From Bradyrhizobium yuanmingense (GTDB lineage Bacteria > Pseudomonadota > Alphaproteobacteria > Rhizobiales > Xanthobacteraceae): a DNA stretch of 64,000 nt. Where the stretch lies: contig NZ_JARFML010000007.1 of the NCBI RefSeq assembly GCF_029167105.1, forward strand, positions 1 to 64,000. Reading direction: 5' to 3'. The position numbers and the translations under genes are program-made. A model generated the notes under the pieces. That model searched no databases. It had not been told where the DNA came from and saw only the letters and a list, made by a program, of their open reading frames with translations. This document shows, piece by piece, positions 45,512 through 54,633 of this stretch (its first letter is position 1; the number at the start of each line of letters is the position of its first letter).

Positions 45512-46084
45512 CTATCTCGCCAGATGCTCCGCTGCCAGGGCACCAATCCTCGTCACGTAGTCCTGCACCGCGGCAGCGTCGCTGCCGTCGGGCGCCCAAT
45601 CGGGAAAGGCCGTGCGCGAAGGATCGAACGGGCCAGCGGTGGTTTCGTGAAACACCAGCCATTCCGAGGTGATCAGGATCGAGTGGAAGACCTGTTCCGG
45701 CATGCGGTAATAGCAGCGCTTGCCCCGACCGTAGGGCGCCATCTCGAGCACCTCGCTTATGCGGCCGTCGTCCTCGAAGATCACGACCTGCGCGGTCCCC
45801 TCGATCACGTGGAACGATTCAGGTTTGCCAAGGTGCTTGTGCGGCCGCACATAGGCTTCGCGATGGTGCACGATCAGCATCTCGTGCAGTCCGGACGAGG
45901 GATCGGGATGCGTGCACAGTCGGCTGCGCAGGCGCGGGTTGCCGGCGGCGATGCGTTTCAGCTCCGCGATCGTGGCGTCATCCGCGGTGACGATGGCGTC
46001 GTCCGAATAGTACACTTCCGGATTTTGTGCGCGCAACGAGGTCGGCCGGTGCGGGCCTGCCTCATTCGAAGAAGATGAACCCAT
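45512..46084 (-). CDS. WbuC family cupin (190 aa)
   Basis: Cupin core HEMLIVHHREAYVRPHKH, GKPESFHVIEGTAQVVIFED with metal-binding His/Glu and a C-terminal FHETTAGPF. WbuC-family proteins lie in O-antigen clusters, with unknown reaction. The start overlaps the end of the upstream methyltransferase gene by 23 bp. Confidence 0.85.
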   Translation of the reverse strand: MGSSSSNEAGPHRPTSLRAQNPEVYYSDDAIVTADDATIAELKRIAAGNPRLRSRLCTHPDPSSGLHEMLIVHHREAYVRPHKHLGKPESFHVIEGTAQVVIFEDDGRISEVLEMAPYGRGKRCYYRMPEQVFHSILITSEWLVFHETTAGPFDPSRTAFPDWAPDGSDAAAVQDYVTRIGALAAEHLAR

Positions 46085-46727
46085 GGTCGCCCCGATACCC
46101 GCATTTGTCGTAGATCCAGGCCCATGTTTGCGGACCGTGGAAGCTCAGGCAGGTGAGCTGCCAGTAAAGCAGATTGGCCTTCTCGCGCTCGTTGCGGAAG
46201 GATTCGACCATCAGATATTTCGAGGTGCCGCGTCCGACCCGCTCGATTTCAGGTACCGCGCGGAACACGTCTTCGAGCGGAAGGTTGTGCAGCACGCCGA
46301 GCGAGACGACGAGGTCGAAGCTGTGGTCGGGGTAGGGGAGCTCGACGGCGCTGCCGACCTTCAAATGCGGCCGCACCTCCTCCTTGGCGTTGGCGATGCC
46401 ATACTCGGAGATGTCGATGCCGGCGATCCTGAGGTCGGGGACGAGCTGAGTGAACTCGTAGAGCAGGTAGCCCTTGCCGCAGCCGACGTCGAGCACGCTC
46501 ATGCCCGGCTTGATGCCGTAGCGATCGATCAGGGTCTGGGCGAGCGTGCGCCACCGTCCGTCATAGCGATAGCCGCCGTAGCCGTAGCGCCGGTCGCCGT
46601 CCCAATAGTCGCGCCCCCATTGCCGCGCGACGGTGGCGGATTCCGCCTTGTCGTGCTCGACCACGCGCTGGACGTAGTCCCGCCTCGTCGATGCGTGCAT
46701 CGGCTGGAGCAGGTTGATCTCGGTCAT
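46062..46727 (-). CDS. Class I SAM-dependent methyltransferase (221 aa)
   Basis: Motif I VLDVGCGKGYLLYEF, GIDISEYGI (acidic ribose ligand), and SLGVLHNLPLEDV. Typical small-molecule methyltransferase fold. ATG 46727. It lies 25 bp from the upstream LIC12192-type gene and overlaps the WbuC gene start. Confidence 0.88.
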   Translation of the reverse strand: MTEINLLQPMHASTRRDYVQRVVEHDKAESATVARQWGRDYWDGDRRYGYGGYRYDGRWRTLAQTLIDRYGIKPGMSVLDVGCGKGYLLYEFTQLVPDLRIAGIDISEYGIANAKEEVRPHLKVGSAVELPYPDHSFDLVVSLGVLHNLPLEDVFRAVPEIERVGRGTSKYLMVESFRNEREKANLLYWQLTCLSFHGPQTWAWIYDKCGYRGDHGFIFFE

Positions 46728-46752
46728 GGGGCCCAACTGCTCCGCGGCATCG

Positions 46753-47145
46753 TCACAGGATGGTTGCGAACTTGTTGACGAGCAGGATGTCCTCGACGGC
46801 CTGGATGTCCTTCTGAGACGCCAGCGTGATCTCCTCGACCGCCGCATGGAGATCGCAGGCCTCGCGCAGCACGCGGTCGTAGATCTGCCGCCGCCGAGCC
46901 TCGTCGGGCGGCAGCATGAAAATGCTGTAGAGGATCAGCCCACGCAGCTGCGGCAGCTCGTCCAGAATGTCTTCCAGCACCATGTAGCTGCCGGGCATGG
47001 TGTGCTCGGCGGCGCTCAACAGATAGTGCAGGTTCTTGCGCCGCGCATAGTCGCGGATCACGATGTTCTGGACGTGCTGCGGGGTGCGGCTGCCGTTCAG
47101 CGGCCTGGCGCCGATATAGCCGCGGTGGCCGGCTCGTTCAGCCAT
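46753..47145 (-). CDS. LIC12192 family sporadic carbohydrate cluster protein (130 aa)
   Basis: Begins with HRGYIGARPLNGSRTPQHVQ, NIVIRDYARRKNLHYLL and SAAEHTMPGSYMVLEDILDE, the hallmark of the small family first noted in Leptospira saccharide loci (TIGR04323). Reaction unknown. Overlaps the oxygenase gene by 8 bp, as typically found with these genes. Confidence 0.85.
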   Translation of the reverse strand: MAERAGHRGYIGARPLNGSRTPQHVQNIVIRDYARRKNLHYLLSAAEHTMPGSYMVLEDILDELPQLRGLILYSIFMLPPDEARRRQIYDRVLREACDLHAAVEEITLASQKDIQAVEDILLVNKFATIL

Positions 47146-47944
47146 GGAAGCCTCCCGGCAGCTTGTACTGCATCCCGACCCGGGTTGCGGGGCGCAGCAG
47201 GATCGGCTCGAAGAACTCGCCGAAGCGCTTGTCCGCGTAGGGCGACATGATGCTCTTGAAGCGGCAGTTCATGCTCCAGCGCGTGCCGGCTTCCTCGTTG
47301 ACGCGATTGCCGTGCATCAGGGTCTGGTTGAACAGCATGACGTGACCGTAGGGAATCTCGATGAAGGTCGCGTGCGGCTTGATGGTCTTGTAGAGCTCTT
47401 CGGCGCTGCGCAAGGCCGCCATCCGGTCCTGCATCTCGCCGTTCAGGGACGGCGGCAGCAGATACATCGACTTGGTGCGGTGGACATCGACCAGGGGCAC
47501 CCACACCACGACCTCGAACGGCGAGTCGCCCGACCAGACGTCGGAATGGGTGGCGAGCAGCGAGGAGCTGTCGCCGGGAAGCTGGATGCTGAGATTGACG
47601 CGGCGCTGCATGCAGAGCTCGTTGCCGACGATGGTCTCGATCGTCGAGCGCGCCAGGCGGAAATAGGTCGGCCGGAACCAGGGCTCGGCGTTCAGGCCGT
47701 TGAAGACGTGCAGCCGCAGGCCGTTGAGATCATCCACGCTCACCCGCGTGTGGATGGTGTCGAGCATCGCGTAGGGATCGTTGCTGTGCGGCAGCTTCAG
47801 ATAGTCCGCCGCGAGCTCGGCAGCACGGCGCTGTATCCGGTCGAGCCCGGCGCGATCGTCGGCCGGGGTGGTGACGAAGCCATCGTCGATGAAACGCTGC
47901 GCCAGCGCCTGCTCGTCGGCGTGCAGGAAGTCCGTGTCCGTCAT
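47138..47944 (-). CDS. Sporadic carbohydrate cluster 2OG-Fe(II) oxygenase (268 aa)
   Basis: Phytanoyl-CoA hydroxylase-type fold. LLATHSDVWSGDSPFEVVVW contains the HxD iron ligands and MLFNQTLMHGNRVNEE the distal His; Arg in AGTRWSM binds 2-oxoglutarate. The ATG at 47944 overlaps the upstream aminotransferase's stop (ATGA). Likely hydroxylates or oxidises a sugar intermediate together with the LIC12192 protein. Confidence 0.82.
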   Translation of the reverse strand: MTDTDFLHADEQALAQRFIDDGFVTTPADDRAGLDRIQRRAAELAADYLKLPHSNDPYAMLDTIHTRVSVDDLNGLRLHVFNGLNAEPWFRPTYFRLARSTIETIVGNELCMQRRVNLSIQLPGDSSSLLATHSDVWSGDSPFEVVVWVPLVDVHRTKSMYLLPPSLNGEMQDRMAALRSAEELYKTIKPHATFIEIPYGHVMLFNQTLMHGNRVNEEAGTRWSMNCRFKSIMSPYADKRFGEFFEPILLRPATRVGMQYKLPGGFHG

Positions 47945-49059
47945 GCAAAATACTCCCGGGCGGTCGCGCAAATATAGCTGATGTCGGCCGCCGACAGGAA
48001 CTGGTTGATGGGAAGCGTGAGGATCTGGTCCGCCTGCCGTTCCGTCACCGGGAACGCGCCGCGGCCATGGCCGAGATGCGCCGCTGCCGGCTGCAGGTGG
48101 ATCGGAACCGGATAATGGATCGCGGTCTCGATGCCTTTGTCGGCAAGATATTTCTGGAAGTCGTTGCGGCGCTCGGTCTGCACCACGAAGGTGTGGAAGG
48201 TGTTGAACTCGATGTTCCGGCAGGGCGGGATGAACAGGGGCAGGCCGGCGAGCTCGGCGCGGTATTGCGCGGCGTTGCGCCGCCTACGTTCGATCACCGA
48301 CGGCAGATGGCGCAGGCGGATGCGCAGCACTTCGGCCTGGAGCGTGTCGAGCCGCGATACGATCCCCCATTCCTGGACGTCGCTGCGGTTGATCAGACCG
48401 TGACTGCGCAGCCGGCGGATTCTGGCGGCGAGCTCGGCGTCGGCAGTGACGAGGAAGCCGGCATCTCCGGCGGCATTGAGGTTCTTCAAGGGGTGGGCGG
48501 AGAAACAGCCGAAGGTGCCGATGGTGCCGCTCATCCGGCCATCATAGGTCGAACCGACCGCCTGGGCGCTGTCCTCGATCACGGCGAGCGCGTGCTTGGC
48601 AGCGATCGCCATCAGCGGAGCCATGTCGGCCATACGTCCGGTCAGATGCACCGGCATGATCGCCTTGGTCCGCGGCGTGACGGCGGCCTCGACCGCGGCC
48701 GGATCGATGTTCTGGTCCGGCAGCACGTCCGCAAACACCGGCGTGGCGCCGACCGCGACGATCGCGGCGGTCGATGCTACGAACGAATTCGGCGGCGTGA
48801 TCACCTCGTCGCCCGGACCGATGTCGAGCGCCCGCATGGCGAGGATCAGCGCGTCGGTGCCCGAATTCAGCGTCACCACATGCGGCGAGCCGAGATAGGC
48901 GGACAATTCCTCCTCGAGCCTCCCGACCGCCGCCCCGCCGATGAAGTCGCCGCGCTGGAACACGCCCTCGACCGCCTGCATGATCTCGGCGCGCTCTTCC
49001 TCGAACTGCGCGGGAAGATTGACGTAGCCGATGCGCCGGCGGCCGGTGTCAGCGTCCAT
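47941..49059 (-). CDS. DegT/DnrJ/EryC1/StrS aminotransferase, first (372 aa)
   Basis: PLP-dependent sugar aminotransferase fold: TLNSGTDALILAMRAL, TPPNSFVASTAAI, AVIEDSAQAVG and the catalytic Lys in SAHPLKNLNAAGDAGF. Acts on NDP-keto sugars to install an amino group. Overlaps the second aminotransferase by 11 bp. Length normal. Confidence 0.92.
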   Translation of the reverse strand: MDADTGRRRIGYVNLPAQFEEERAEIMQAVEGVFQRGDFIGGAAVGRLEEELSAYLGSPHVVTLNSGTDALILAMRALDIGPGDEVITPPNSFVASTAAIVAVGATPVFADVLPDQNIDPAAVEAAVTPRTKAIMPVHLTGRMADMAPLMAIAAKHALAVIEDSAQAVGSTYDGRMSGTIGTFGCFSAHPLKNLNAAGDAGFLVTADAELAARIRRLRSHGLINRSDVQEWGIVSRLDTLQAEVLRIRLRHLPSVIERRRRNAAQYRAELAGLPLFIPPCRNIEFNTFHTFVVQTERRNDFQKYLADKGIETAIHYPVPIHLQPAAAHLGHGRGAFPVTERQADQILTLPINQFLSAADISYICATAREYFA

Positions 49060-50155
49060 GGCAGAACTTCCTGACGGTCTCGATGACGCGGTCCTGTTGG
49101 GCGCGCGTCAGGTGCTGGTCGACCGGGAAGCTGATGACTTCCTTGGCATGGCGGTCGGTGACCGGGAAGGTGCCCGGCGCGTAGCCGAGATGCTTCAGGC
49201 CTTCCTGCTGATACAGCGGGATGGGATAGTGGATCTTGGCCTCGATGCCGTTGTCCAGGCAATATTTGTAGAGCTCGTCGCGACGTTCGGCGAACACCAT
49301 GTAGAGATGGTAGACGTGCTTCACGTTGGGACGGCGCGGCGGGACGCGCAGGCCGGGCAGGCCGGCGAGACCCGCATCGTAATAGGCCGCATTTTCGATT
49401 CTGCGGCGCGTGATCTCGCTGGTCTGGCCGATCAGCCAGTTGCCGACCACGGCCTGCAGGGAATCGAGCCGCGAGTTGCAGCCGAGGATCGCGATCTCGT
49501 CGCGGTTCTTCATGCCGTGGTTGCGGATCAGGCGGAGCTTTTCGTTCATGCCGTCGTCATTGGTGACGACGACGCCGGCATCGCCCCAGACGTTTAGGTT
49601 CTTGAGCGGATGCAGCGAGAAGCCGGCCGCGATGCCATGAGTGCCGGAGCGCTTTCCCGCAAACTCCGACAGGATGCCCTGGCAGGCGTCCTCGACCACC
49701 GGCAGGTTGTGGCGCTGCGCGATCGGCATCAGCTTGCCCATGTCGGTGACCTCGCCGGTCAACTGGACCGGCATGATCGCCTTGGTCTTCCCGGTGATGG
49801 CAGCCTCGACCTGGTCCACGTTCATGCAGAAGGAATCGTCGCAATCGACAAGAACCGGCGTCGCGCCGGTTTCCGCGATCGCCCCGACCGTGGCGATGAA
49901 GGTGTTCGCGGCGGTGATGACCTCGTCGCCATGACCGATGCCGAGCGCCTTGAGCGGCAGCTTGAGCGCGTCGGTGCCGGATCCGACGCCGATGGCGTGA
50001 CGGACGCCGATCAATTCGGCGAAGCGTTTCTCGAATTCGGCGACGGGCTTGCCAAGAGTGAAGTCACCGGTCGCAACCAGCCGGCCGATCTCGGCGAGGA
50101 TGGGTGCGGGATCCGCGAATTGCTCGAGCAGATAGGAATATCGAACGTCGTACAT
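49049..50155 (-). CDS. DegT/DnrJ/EryC1/StrS aminotransferase, second (368 aa)
   Basis: GVGSGTDALKLPLKALGIGH, TAANTFIATVGAI, PVVEDACQGI and Lys in SLHPLKNLNVWGDAG define the fold. Tandem with another DegT gene of about the same length but clearly different residues, so two distinct aminations (or one dehydratase-like variant) are possible. Starts 8 bp before the transketolase C-subunit stops. Confidence 0.92.
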   Translation of the reverse strand: MYDVRYSYLLEQFADPAPILAEIGRLVATGDFTLGKPVAEFEKRFAELIGVRHAIGVGSGTDALKLPLKALGIGHGDEVITAANTFIATVGAIAETGATPVLVDCDDSFCMNVDQVEAAITGKTKAIMPVQLTGEVTDMGKLMPIAQRHNLPVVEDACQGILSEFAGKRSGTHGIAAGFSLHPLKNLNVWGDAGVVVTNDDGMNEKLRLIRNHGMKNRDEIAILGCNSRLDSLQAVVGNWLIGQTSEITRRRIENAAYYDAGLAGLPGLRVPPRRPNVKHVYHLYMVFAERRDELYKYCLDNGIEAKIHYPIPLYQQEGLKHLGYAPGTFPVTDRHAKEVISFPVDQHLTRAQQDRVIETVRKFCHGR

Positions 50156-50163
50156 GTGACCCG

Positions 50164-51123
50164 TCAGGTGGAGTGAAGTTGAGGTGAGGGGGTGTGCGAC
50201 GCCGCGAGCGCATGCTCGATCGAGGTCGCAATGGCGCCGGCGGAGAGCCCGTGCTTCTTCAGCAACGAGTCCTGCGAGCCGTAATTGTGCATGAAGCGGT
50301 CGGGCAACGACAGCCGCAGCATCGCAGGGAAACCGGAGCCGAGCTTGTCGATCAGCGCCTCCGCGACCGCGCTGCCGAGGCCGCCGGAGGGCACGTGCTC
50401 CTCCAGCGTTGCCACGAGCCTGGTGCCGCGGATCGCCTGCAGCAGCGCTGCGGTATCGAGCGGTTTCACGGTATGCATGTGCAGGATGCCGGCGCGAATG
50501 CCTTGCGCGGCCAGCAGGTCGGCTGCGGCGAGGGCGCGCTGGAGCATGATGCCGGTGGTCACCATGAGGACGTCGCCGGGCGGGCGCATCAGGATGGCCT
50601 TGCCGATCTCAAAGCCGTGCTCGGCCTTGGACACGATGGCATCGCCGCCCTTGCCGAGCCGGATGTAGATCGGGCCCTTCCAATCCAGCGTCTGCTCCAT
50701 CATGCGCGCGGCCTCGTCGGCGTCGCACGGGCAGATCACCGTCATGTTGGGCAGCGCCCGCATGATGGCGATGTCCTCGATCGCCTGGTGCGTGGGACCG
50801 AGCGGCGCGTAGACGAGGCCGCCGCCATTGGCGATCAGCCGTACCGGCAGATTGTGCAGGCAGAGATCGACCGCGACCTGCTCGTAGCAGCGGCGGGTGA
50901 GGAAGGTCGCGATGGTGTTGACGTAAGGCACGAAGCCCTCCATCGCGAGACCGGCCGACATGCCGATGATATGCGCTTCCGAGATGCCCTCGATCAGATG
51001 GCGCTTGGGGAACTCCTTGCTCATCGCACGTAGCGTGCCGGCACCCGGATCGGAGCCGATGTAAAGCACACGCTCGTCGCGCGCGGCGAGCTTGTGGACC
51101 ATGTTCATCGCGGTGTTGCGCAT
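50164..51123 (-). CDS. Transketolase C-terminal subunit (319 aa)
   Basis: Pyrimidine-binding and C-terminal domains of a split transketolase. The activator Glu lies in LIEGISEAHIIGMSAG, then GGLVYAPLGPTHQAIEDIAIMR and ILHMHTVKPLDTAALL. Works with the N-subunit encoded upstream. Both together form a ThDP enzyme moving a two-carbon ketol unit. It sits in a sugar cluster, not with the pentose phosphate genes. Confidence 0.92.
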   Translation of the reverse strand: MRNTAMNMVHKLAARDERVLYIGSDPGAGTLRAMSKEFPKRHLIEGISEAHIIGMSAGLAMEGFVPYVNTIATFLTRRCYEQVAVDLCLHNLPVRLIANGGGLVYAPLGPTHQAIEDIAIMRALPNMTVICPCDADEAARMMEQTLDWKGPIYIRLGKGGDAIVSKAEHGFEIGKAILMRPPGDVLMVTTGIMLQRALAAADLLAAQGIRAGILHMHTVKPLDTAALLQAIRGTRLVATLEEHVPSGGLGSAVAEALIDKLGSGFPAMLRLSLPDRFMHNYGSQDSLLKKHGLSAGAIATSIEHALAASHTPSPQLHST

Positions 51124-51133
51124 GGGGAGCCGA

Positions 51134-51982
51134 TCAAAAATCGCCGACGGCGACGCGAATGGCGTCGAGCTCGCTGTCGGTCAGCTTGTTCTTGTGATGC
51201 CAATCGGCATTGGATTCCGCAGCCGGAAGGCCCTTGCCCTTGACGGTATGGCAGATGATGGCGGCGGGCTTGCCGGCAACGGCCGGGAGCTGCTTCAGGA
51301 CCGTGCGCAGTGCGCCGACGTCGTGGCCGTTGACCTCCTGCACCGCGAAGCCGAAGCTGCGCCATTTGTCCGCGAGCGGCTCCAGCGGCAGCACGTAGTC
51401 GGTGGGGCCATAGCTCTGCAGCTTGTTGTAATCGATCAGCGCGACGAGGTTGTCGAGGCCGTGCTTGGCCGCGCCCATCGCCGCTTCCCACACCGATCCC
51501 TCGTTGATCTCGCCGTCGCCGAGCAGCACGAAGGTGCGGTAGCTGCGCTCGCGCATGCGGGCGGCGAGCGCAAGGCCGACGCCGATCGAGAGGCCATGTC
51601 CGAGCGCGCCGGTCGAGGCCTCGACGCCGGGCACCATGCCGTATTCGGGATGCCCGCCCAGAATGCTGTCGGGACCGCAAAAGCCGTCCAGCTCCGACAG
51701 CGGGAAGAAGCCGCGGTCGGCCAAAAGCGCATAGAGCGCCAGACATCCGTGTCCCTTGCTGAGGATGGCGCGGTCGCGATCGGGATCGCCCGGGTTCTTC
51801 GGGTCGATCCGCAGCACGTCGTCGTAGAGCACGCGAACCATCTCGATCAGCGACAGGGCAGGCCCGACATGGCCGCGTCCCGCGGAGCGGACAGAACCGA
51901 GGACCAGGCGGCGCAAATAGAGGCTCCGCTCGTCCAGCGTGCAGGTGAGAGCAGCTTCAGCGTGGGGTGAGATCTGGATCAC
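51134..51982 (-). CDS. Transketolase N-terminal subunit (282 aa)
   Basis: ThDP pyrophosphate-binding domain: GHVGPALSLIEMVRVLYDDV, LSKGHGCLALYALLA, GALGHGLSIGVGLALAA and the metal motif LLGDGEINEGSVWEAAM. GTG 51982 gives the family-usual N-terminus; a TTG at 52033 also opens the frame. Either way the start overlaps the end of the kinase gene. Ten bp to the C-subunit gene. Confidence 0.9.
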   Translation of the reverse strand: MIQISPHAEAALTCTLDERSLYLRRLVLGSVRSAGRGHVGPALSLIEMVRVLYDDVLRIDPKNPGDPDRDRAILSKGHGCLALYALLADRGFFPLSELDGFCGPDSILGGHPEYGMVPGVEASTGALGHGLSIGVGLALAARMRERSYRTFVLLGDGEINEGSVWEAAMGAAKHGLDNLVALIDYNKLQSYGPTDYVLPLEPLADKWRSFGFAVQEVNGHDVGALRTVLKQLPAVAGKPAAIICHTVKGKGLPAAESNADWHHKNKLTDSELDAIRVAVGDF

Positions 51983-52994
51983 GTTGGCAAATCGTTTGGT
52001 GGAGCCGACGGGCTTTGTCGAGCTGGCCGGCAAGGCGGACCGTCAGATCGCCACCTTGCGCAGCCAGGGCACGCCGGGAGCGGCTTTCCGGCAAATAGGC
52101 ATTCAGGACAATCAGGCACCAAATCGCCCCGAACACAGGATACAGTACGTCAAGGCGGACCGCAAACGCGTCATCCCCAGCCGCGAAAGCGCGCGAGAGC
52201 CGTTCGATCAATCGGTTCGCATCGGCCATGGGCAGACCGCTGCCGGGGTGAATCGCGGTGTCGGACACGAGCTTGACCGGGTCGTCCCAGCCGAAATACT
52301 CGAAGTCGATGAAGCGCAATTTGCCGTCGTCGGTGCGCAGTGCGTTGTGCAGTCCGCAATCCGACGGGCTCAATGCACGTTGGGCGGGCGCAAGGTCCGC
52401 GGCGGGATCCAGGCCCCGTTCCGCATAGCGCCGCCGGAGTTGCCGGATCGCGACGGCAGCGGTGGGAACAAGGCTGCCGTCCATGAACGCACGCAGGTCC
52501 GGATGATCATCCGAGGCCCGCCTCAGGTCGTCGAGGCGTTGCTCGTATTGGGCGATGGCCGCCTCGGCCGAGAAGACGCTGGCTGACGCATTCCGCAGAG
52601 TCTGCGCGCCTTCAGCGTCGTGCAGCTTTTGCAGCTCGATCAGGAAATCGGCCAACTGGTCGGCGTCGTCGGGCTGCGGATGCAGGACCGCGGGTTCACC
52701 GTCTAACCATTGATACAGCGCACAGAACGCGGCCGGATCTTTTGCGATCGGCCGCGGCGTCGCATTGATGCCGTGGCGCGAGAGAAACGAAAGCGCGTCA
52801 TATTCCTGTCCAAGGCGATCACGTCCGTCGGACGGATAGTGCTTGAGGGCGAGGGGCGGGCCGTCCGCCATCTCCAGCCGAAACACCCGGTTGTTGCCGC
52901 CGGCCCGCGCCGGATGCGCCGCCGCGACCCGCGCCCCGGAGAGGCGGCTGCCGATCGAGACCGCATCCTGTACGCTGAGGTCCGACTGGCTCAT
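51957..52994 (-). CDS. APH/choline kinase family phosphotransferase (345 aa)
   Basis: Small-molecule kinase fold: NNRVFRLEMADG, LALKHYPSDGRDRLGQEYDA (ATP Lys), catalytic motif ALSPSDCGLHNALRTDDG (the usual HGD is SPSD) and FIDFEYFGWDDPVKL. Substrate may be a sugar. ATGA overlap with the HAD gene upstream indicates coupling. Confidence 0.78.
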   Translation of the reverse strand: MSQSDLSVQDAVSIGSRLSGARVAAAHPARAGGNNRVFRLEMADGPPLALKHYPSDGRDRLGQEYDALSFLSRHGINATPRPIAKDPAAFCALYQWLDGEPAVLHPQPDDADQLADFLIELQKLHDAEGAQTLRNASASVFSAEAAIAQYEQRLDDLRRASDDHPDLRAFMDGSLVPTAAVAIRQLRRRYAERGLDPAADLAPAQRALSPSDCGLHNALRTDDGKLRFIDFEYFGWDDPVKLVSDTAIHPGSGLPMADANRLIERLSRAFAAGDDAFAVRLDVLYPVFGAIWCLIVLNAYLPESRSRRALAAQGGDLTVRLAGQLDKARRLHQTICQRDPDLTPR

Positions 52995-53611
52995 GCTCCG
53001 AACACTCGGCGGTGGATATCGGCCCAGGTCGCGAGCGGCTCGCAATGCGCGGGATGCGGCGGCCGCGACTGCGTGAACAGGATCGATCGCGTCGCCTTCG
53101 GAAAATGCGGCTGCTCGAAGACGTCGACGAGATCGTCAATGAAGATGTCGAGCTGCAGGCTTGCCAACCGCTCGACCTTGGCCGCCAGGGTGTCCTCGAA
53201 ATAGACATTGCCCGCCGAGATCGCCGCGTCGGCGGTGTCGATGAGGCCCGCGCTCTTCAGCCAGCCGCGCGCAGCCTCGCGCAAGTCGACCCGATCGGGA
53301 TCCTGATGGCCGAACTGCGTCTTGTGGCTGACGATATGGACGCTCGCGCCGGCCTTGCGGCACGCGGCAAGGAACTCGCGGACGCCAGGGTTGATCTCGG
53401 CGCCGCCGATTCCATTGCCGTAGACGAAGCCCTGCAGCCCCTGCCAGGCAAGCTCGCCGCCGGCGCGGGATCGCAAGAAATCCCGCACGTCGGTCTTCAG
53501 CCCGTCCCAGCCCTCCGGCACCAGCCCGCGCTGGCGCGCGGCGGCGGCAAAGACCTTGTCGTAGCAGATGATCGTGTTGTCGAAATCGATGCCGATCCGC
53601 ACGCCGCTCAC
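52991..53611 (-). CDS. HAD family hydrolase (206 aa)
   Basis: Motif I IGIDFDNTIICYD contains the nucleophile Asp; motif II HIVSHKT; motif III LAAKVERL region; motif IV IDDLVDVF. A phosphatase for a small metabolite is expected. GTG start overlaps the epimerase's stop (GTGA). Could remove a phosphate in the heptose-like pathway, but the sequence differs from GmhB. Confidence 0.8.
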   Translation of the reverse strand: MSGVRIGIDFDNTIICYDKVFAAAARQRGLVPEGWDGLKTDVRDFLRSRAGGELAWQGLQGFVYGNGIGGAEINPGVREFLAACRKAGASVHIVSHKTQFGHQDPDRVDLREAARGWLKSAGLIDTADAAISAGNVYFEDTLAAKVERLASLQLDIFIDDLVDVFEQPHFPKATRSILFTQSRPPHPAHCEPLATWADIHRRVFGA

Positions 53612-54606
53612 TTCAGGCTGATGTTCTGCATCATCTTGATGTTGAAATACCTGGGATCGTTGAGCGAGTTCGGCAGGCGGCCCGCCCTGAAGGCGTCCAC
53701 GAGGCCTGACACGGCCTGCTCGATCGTGTGCGTCGGCGCAAAGCCGAGCTCGCGGCGGATCTTCTCCGACGACACGTGGTAGGAACGGAGATCGTCGGTC
53801 GGCTCGACGGCCACGTCGACATTGTCGCCGACCACCGACTTGACGATGTCGGCGATCTTCATCAGCGAGTGGTTTTCGTAGCCGATGTTGTAGGTCTTGC
53901 CGTCGATCTTCGCATCATCCTGCTGCAGCAGGAAGAGATAGGCCGCCGTCATGTCCTGGATGTGCAGATTGGGCCGCTTCTGCGTTCCGCCGAACACGCG
54001 GATGCGGCCGGTGTTGACGGCCAGATTGGTCAGGATGTTGACGACGACGTCGAGCCGCTGCCGCGGAGCGTAGCCGCAAACGGTGGCGGGGCGAACCGTG
54101 CAGGTGACGAAGCCGGACGCGGCCTCGTCGGCAAGATCGGTCTCGCACATCGCCTTGAACTTGGAGTAGTCGGTGAGCGGCTCGCAGGACAGCTCCTCGG
54201 TCACCTCGGCCTCATCCTTGATGCCGTAGACGCTCGAGGAGGAGGCGTAGATGAAGCGCTTGATACCCGCCTTCTTCGCGGCGCGTACCATCGGACGGAA
54301 GCAGTCGTAGTTGATGGACTTGCCGAGCGCGGGATCCAGCTCGAACGAGGGGTCGTTGGAGATGCAGGCGAGGTGGATCACCGCGTTGTTGCCGCGCAGG
54401 GCCTCGTTGACCGCGGCCTCATCGCGGATGTCGCCCTTGATCAGGCGGAGGTTCGGATTGTCACGAACGGCGAAGACGTCCTCGCCATACATGAACAAGT
54501 CGAGCACGGTGACCTTGTGGCCCGCGGCAAGCAATTGCGGAACCAGCACGCTGCCGACATAGCCGGCGCCACCGGTGACCATCACATTCCATTTCCGATC
54601 AATCAC
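53608..54606 (-). CDS. NAD-dependent sugar epimerase/dehydratase, extended SDR (332 aa)
   Basis: N-terminal MVTGGAGYVGSVLVPQLLAA (Rossmann GxxGxxG), IHLACISNDPS, SSSSVYG and TDYSKFKAMCETD (Tyr-x3-Lys). GTG start at 54606. Acts on an NDP-sugar: epimerisation, dehydration or reduction not distinguishable. Overlaps the HAD gene by 4 bp. Confidence 0.9.
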   Translation of the reverse strand: MIDRKWNVMVTGGAGYVGSVLVPQLLAAGHKVTVLDLFMYGEDVFAVRDNPNLRLIKGDIRDEAAVNEALRGNNAVIHLACISNDPSFELDPALGKSINYDCFRPMVRAAKKAGIKRFIYASSSSVYGIKDEAEVTEELSCEPLTDYSKFKAMCETDLADEAASGFVTCTVRPATVCGYAPRQRLDVVVNILTNLAVNTGRIRVFGGTQKRPNLHIQDMTAAYLFLLQQDDAKIDGKTYNIGYENHSLMKIADIVKSVVGDNVDVAVEPTDDLRSYHVSSEKIRRELGFAPTHTIEQAVSGLVDAFRAGRLPNSLNDPRYFNIKMMQNISLK

Positions 54607-54633
54607 TGTCGTTCTCCGGATTCTTCGATCGCG

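Noticed and set aside
51983-52033. Extended start of the transketolase N-subunit at TTG 52033
   Set aside because: Its extra 17 residues have no similarity to the family and increase overlap with the kinase gene; the GTG at 51982 fits better.
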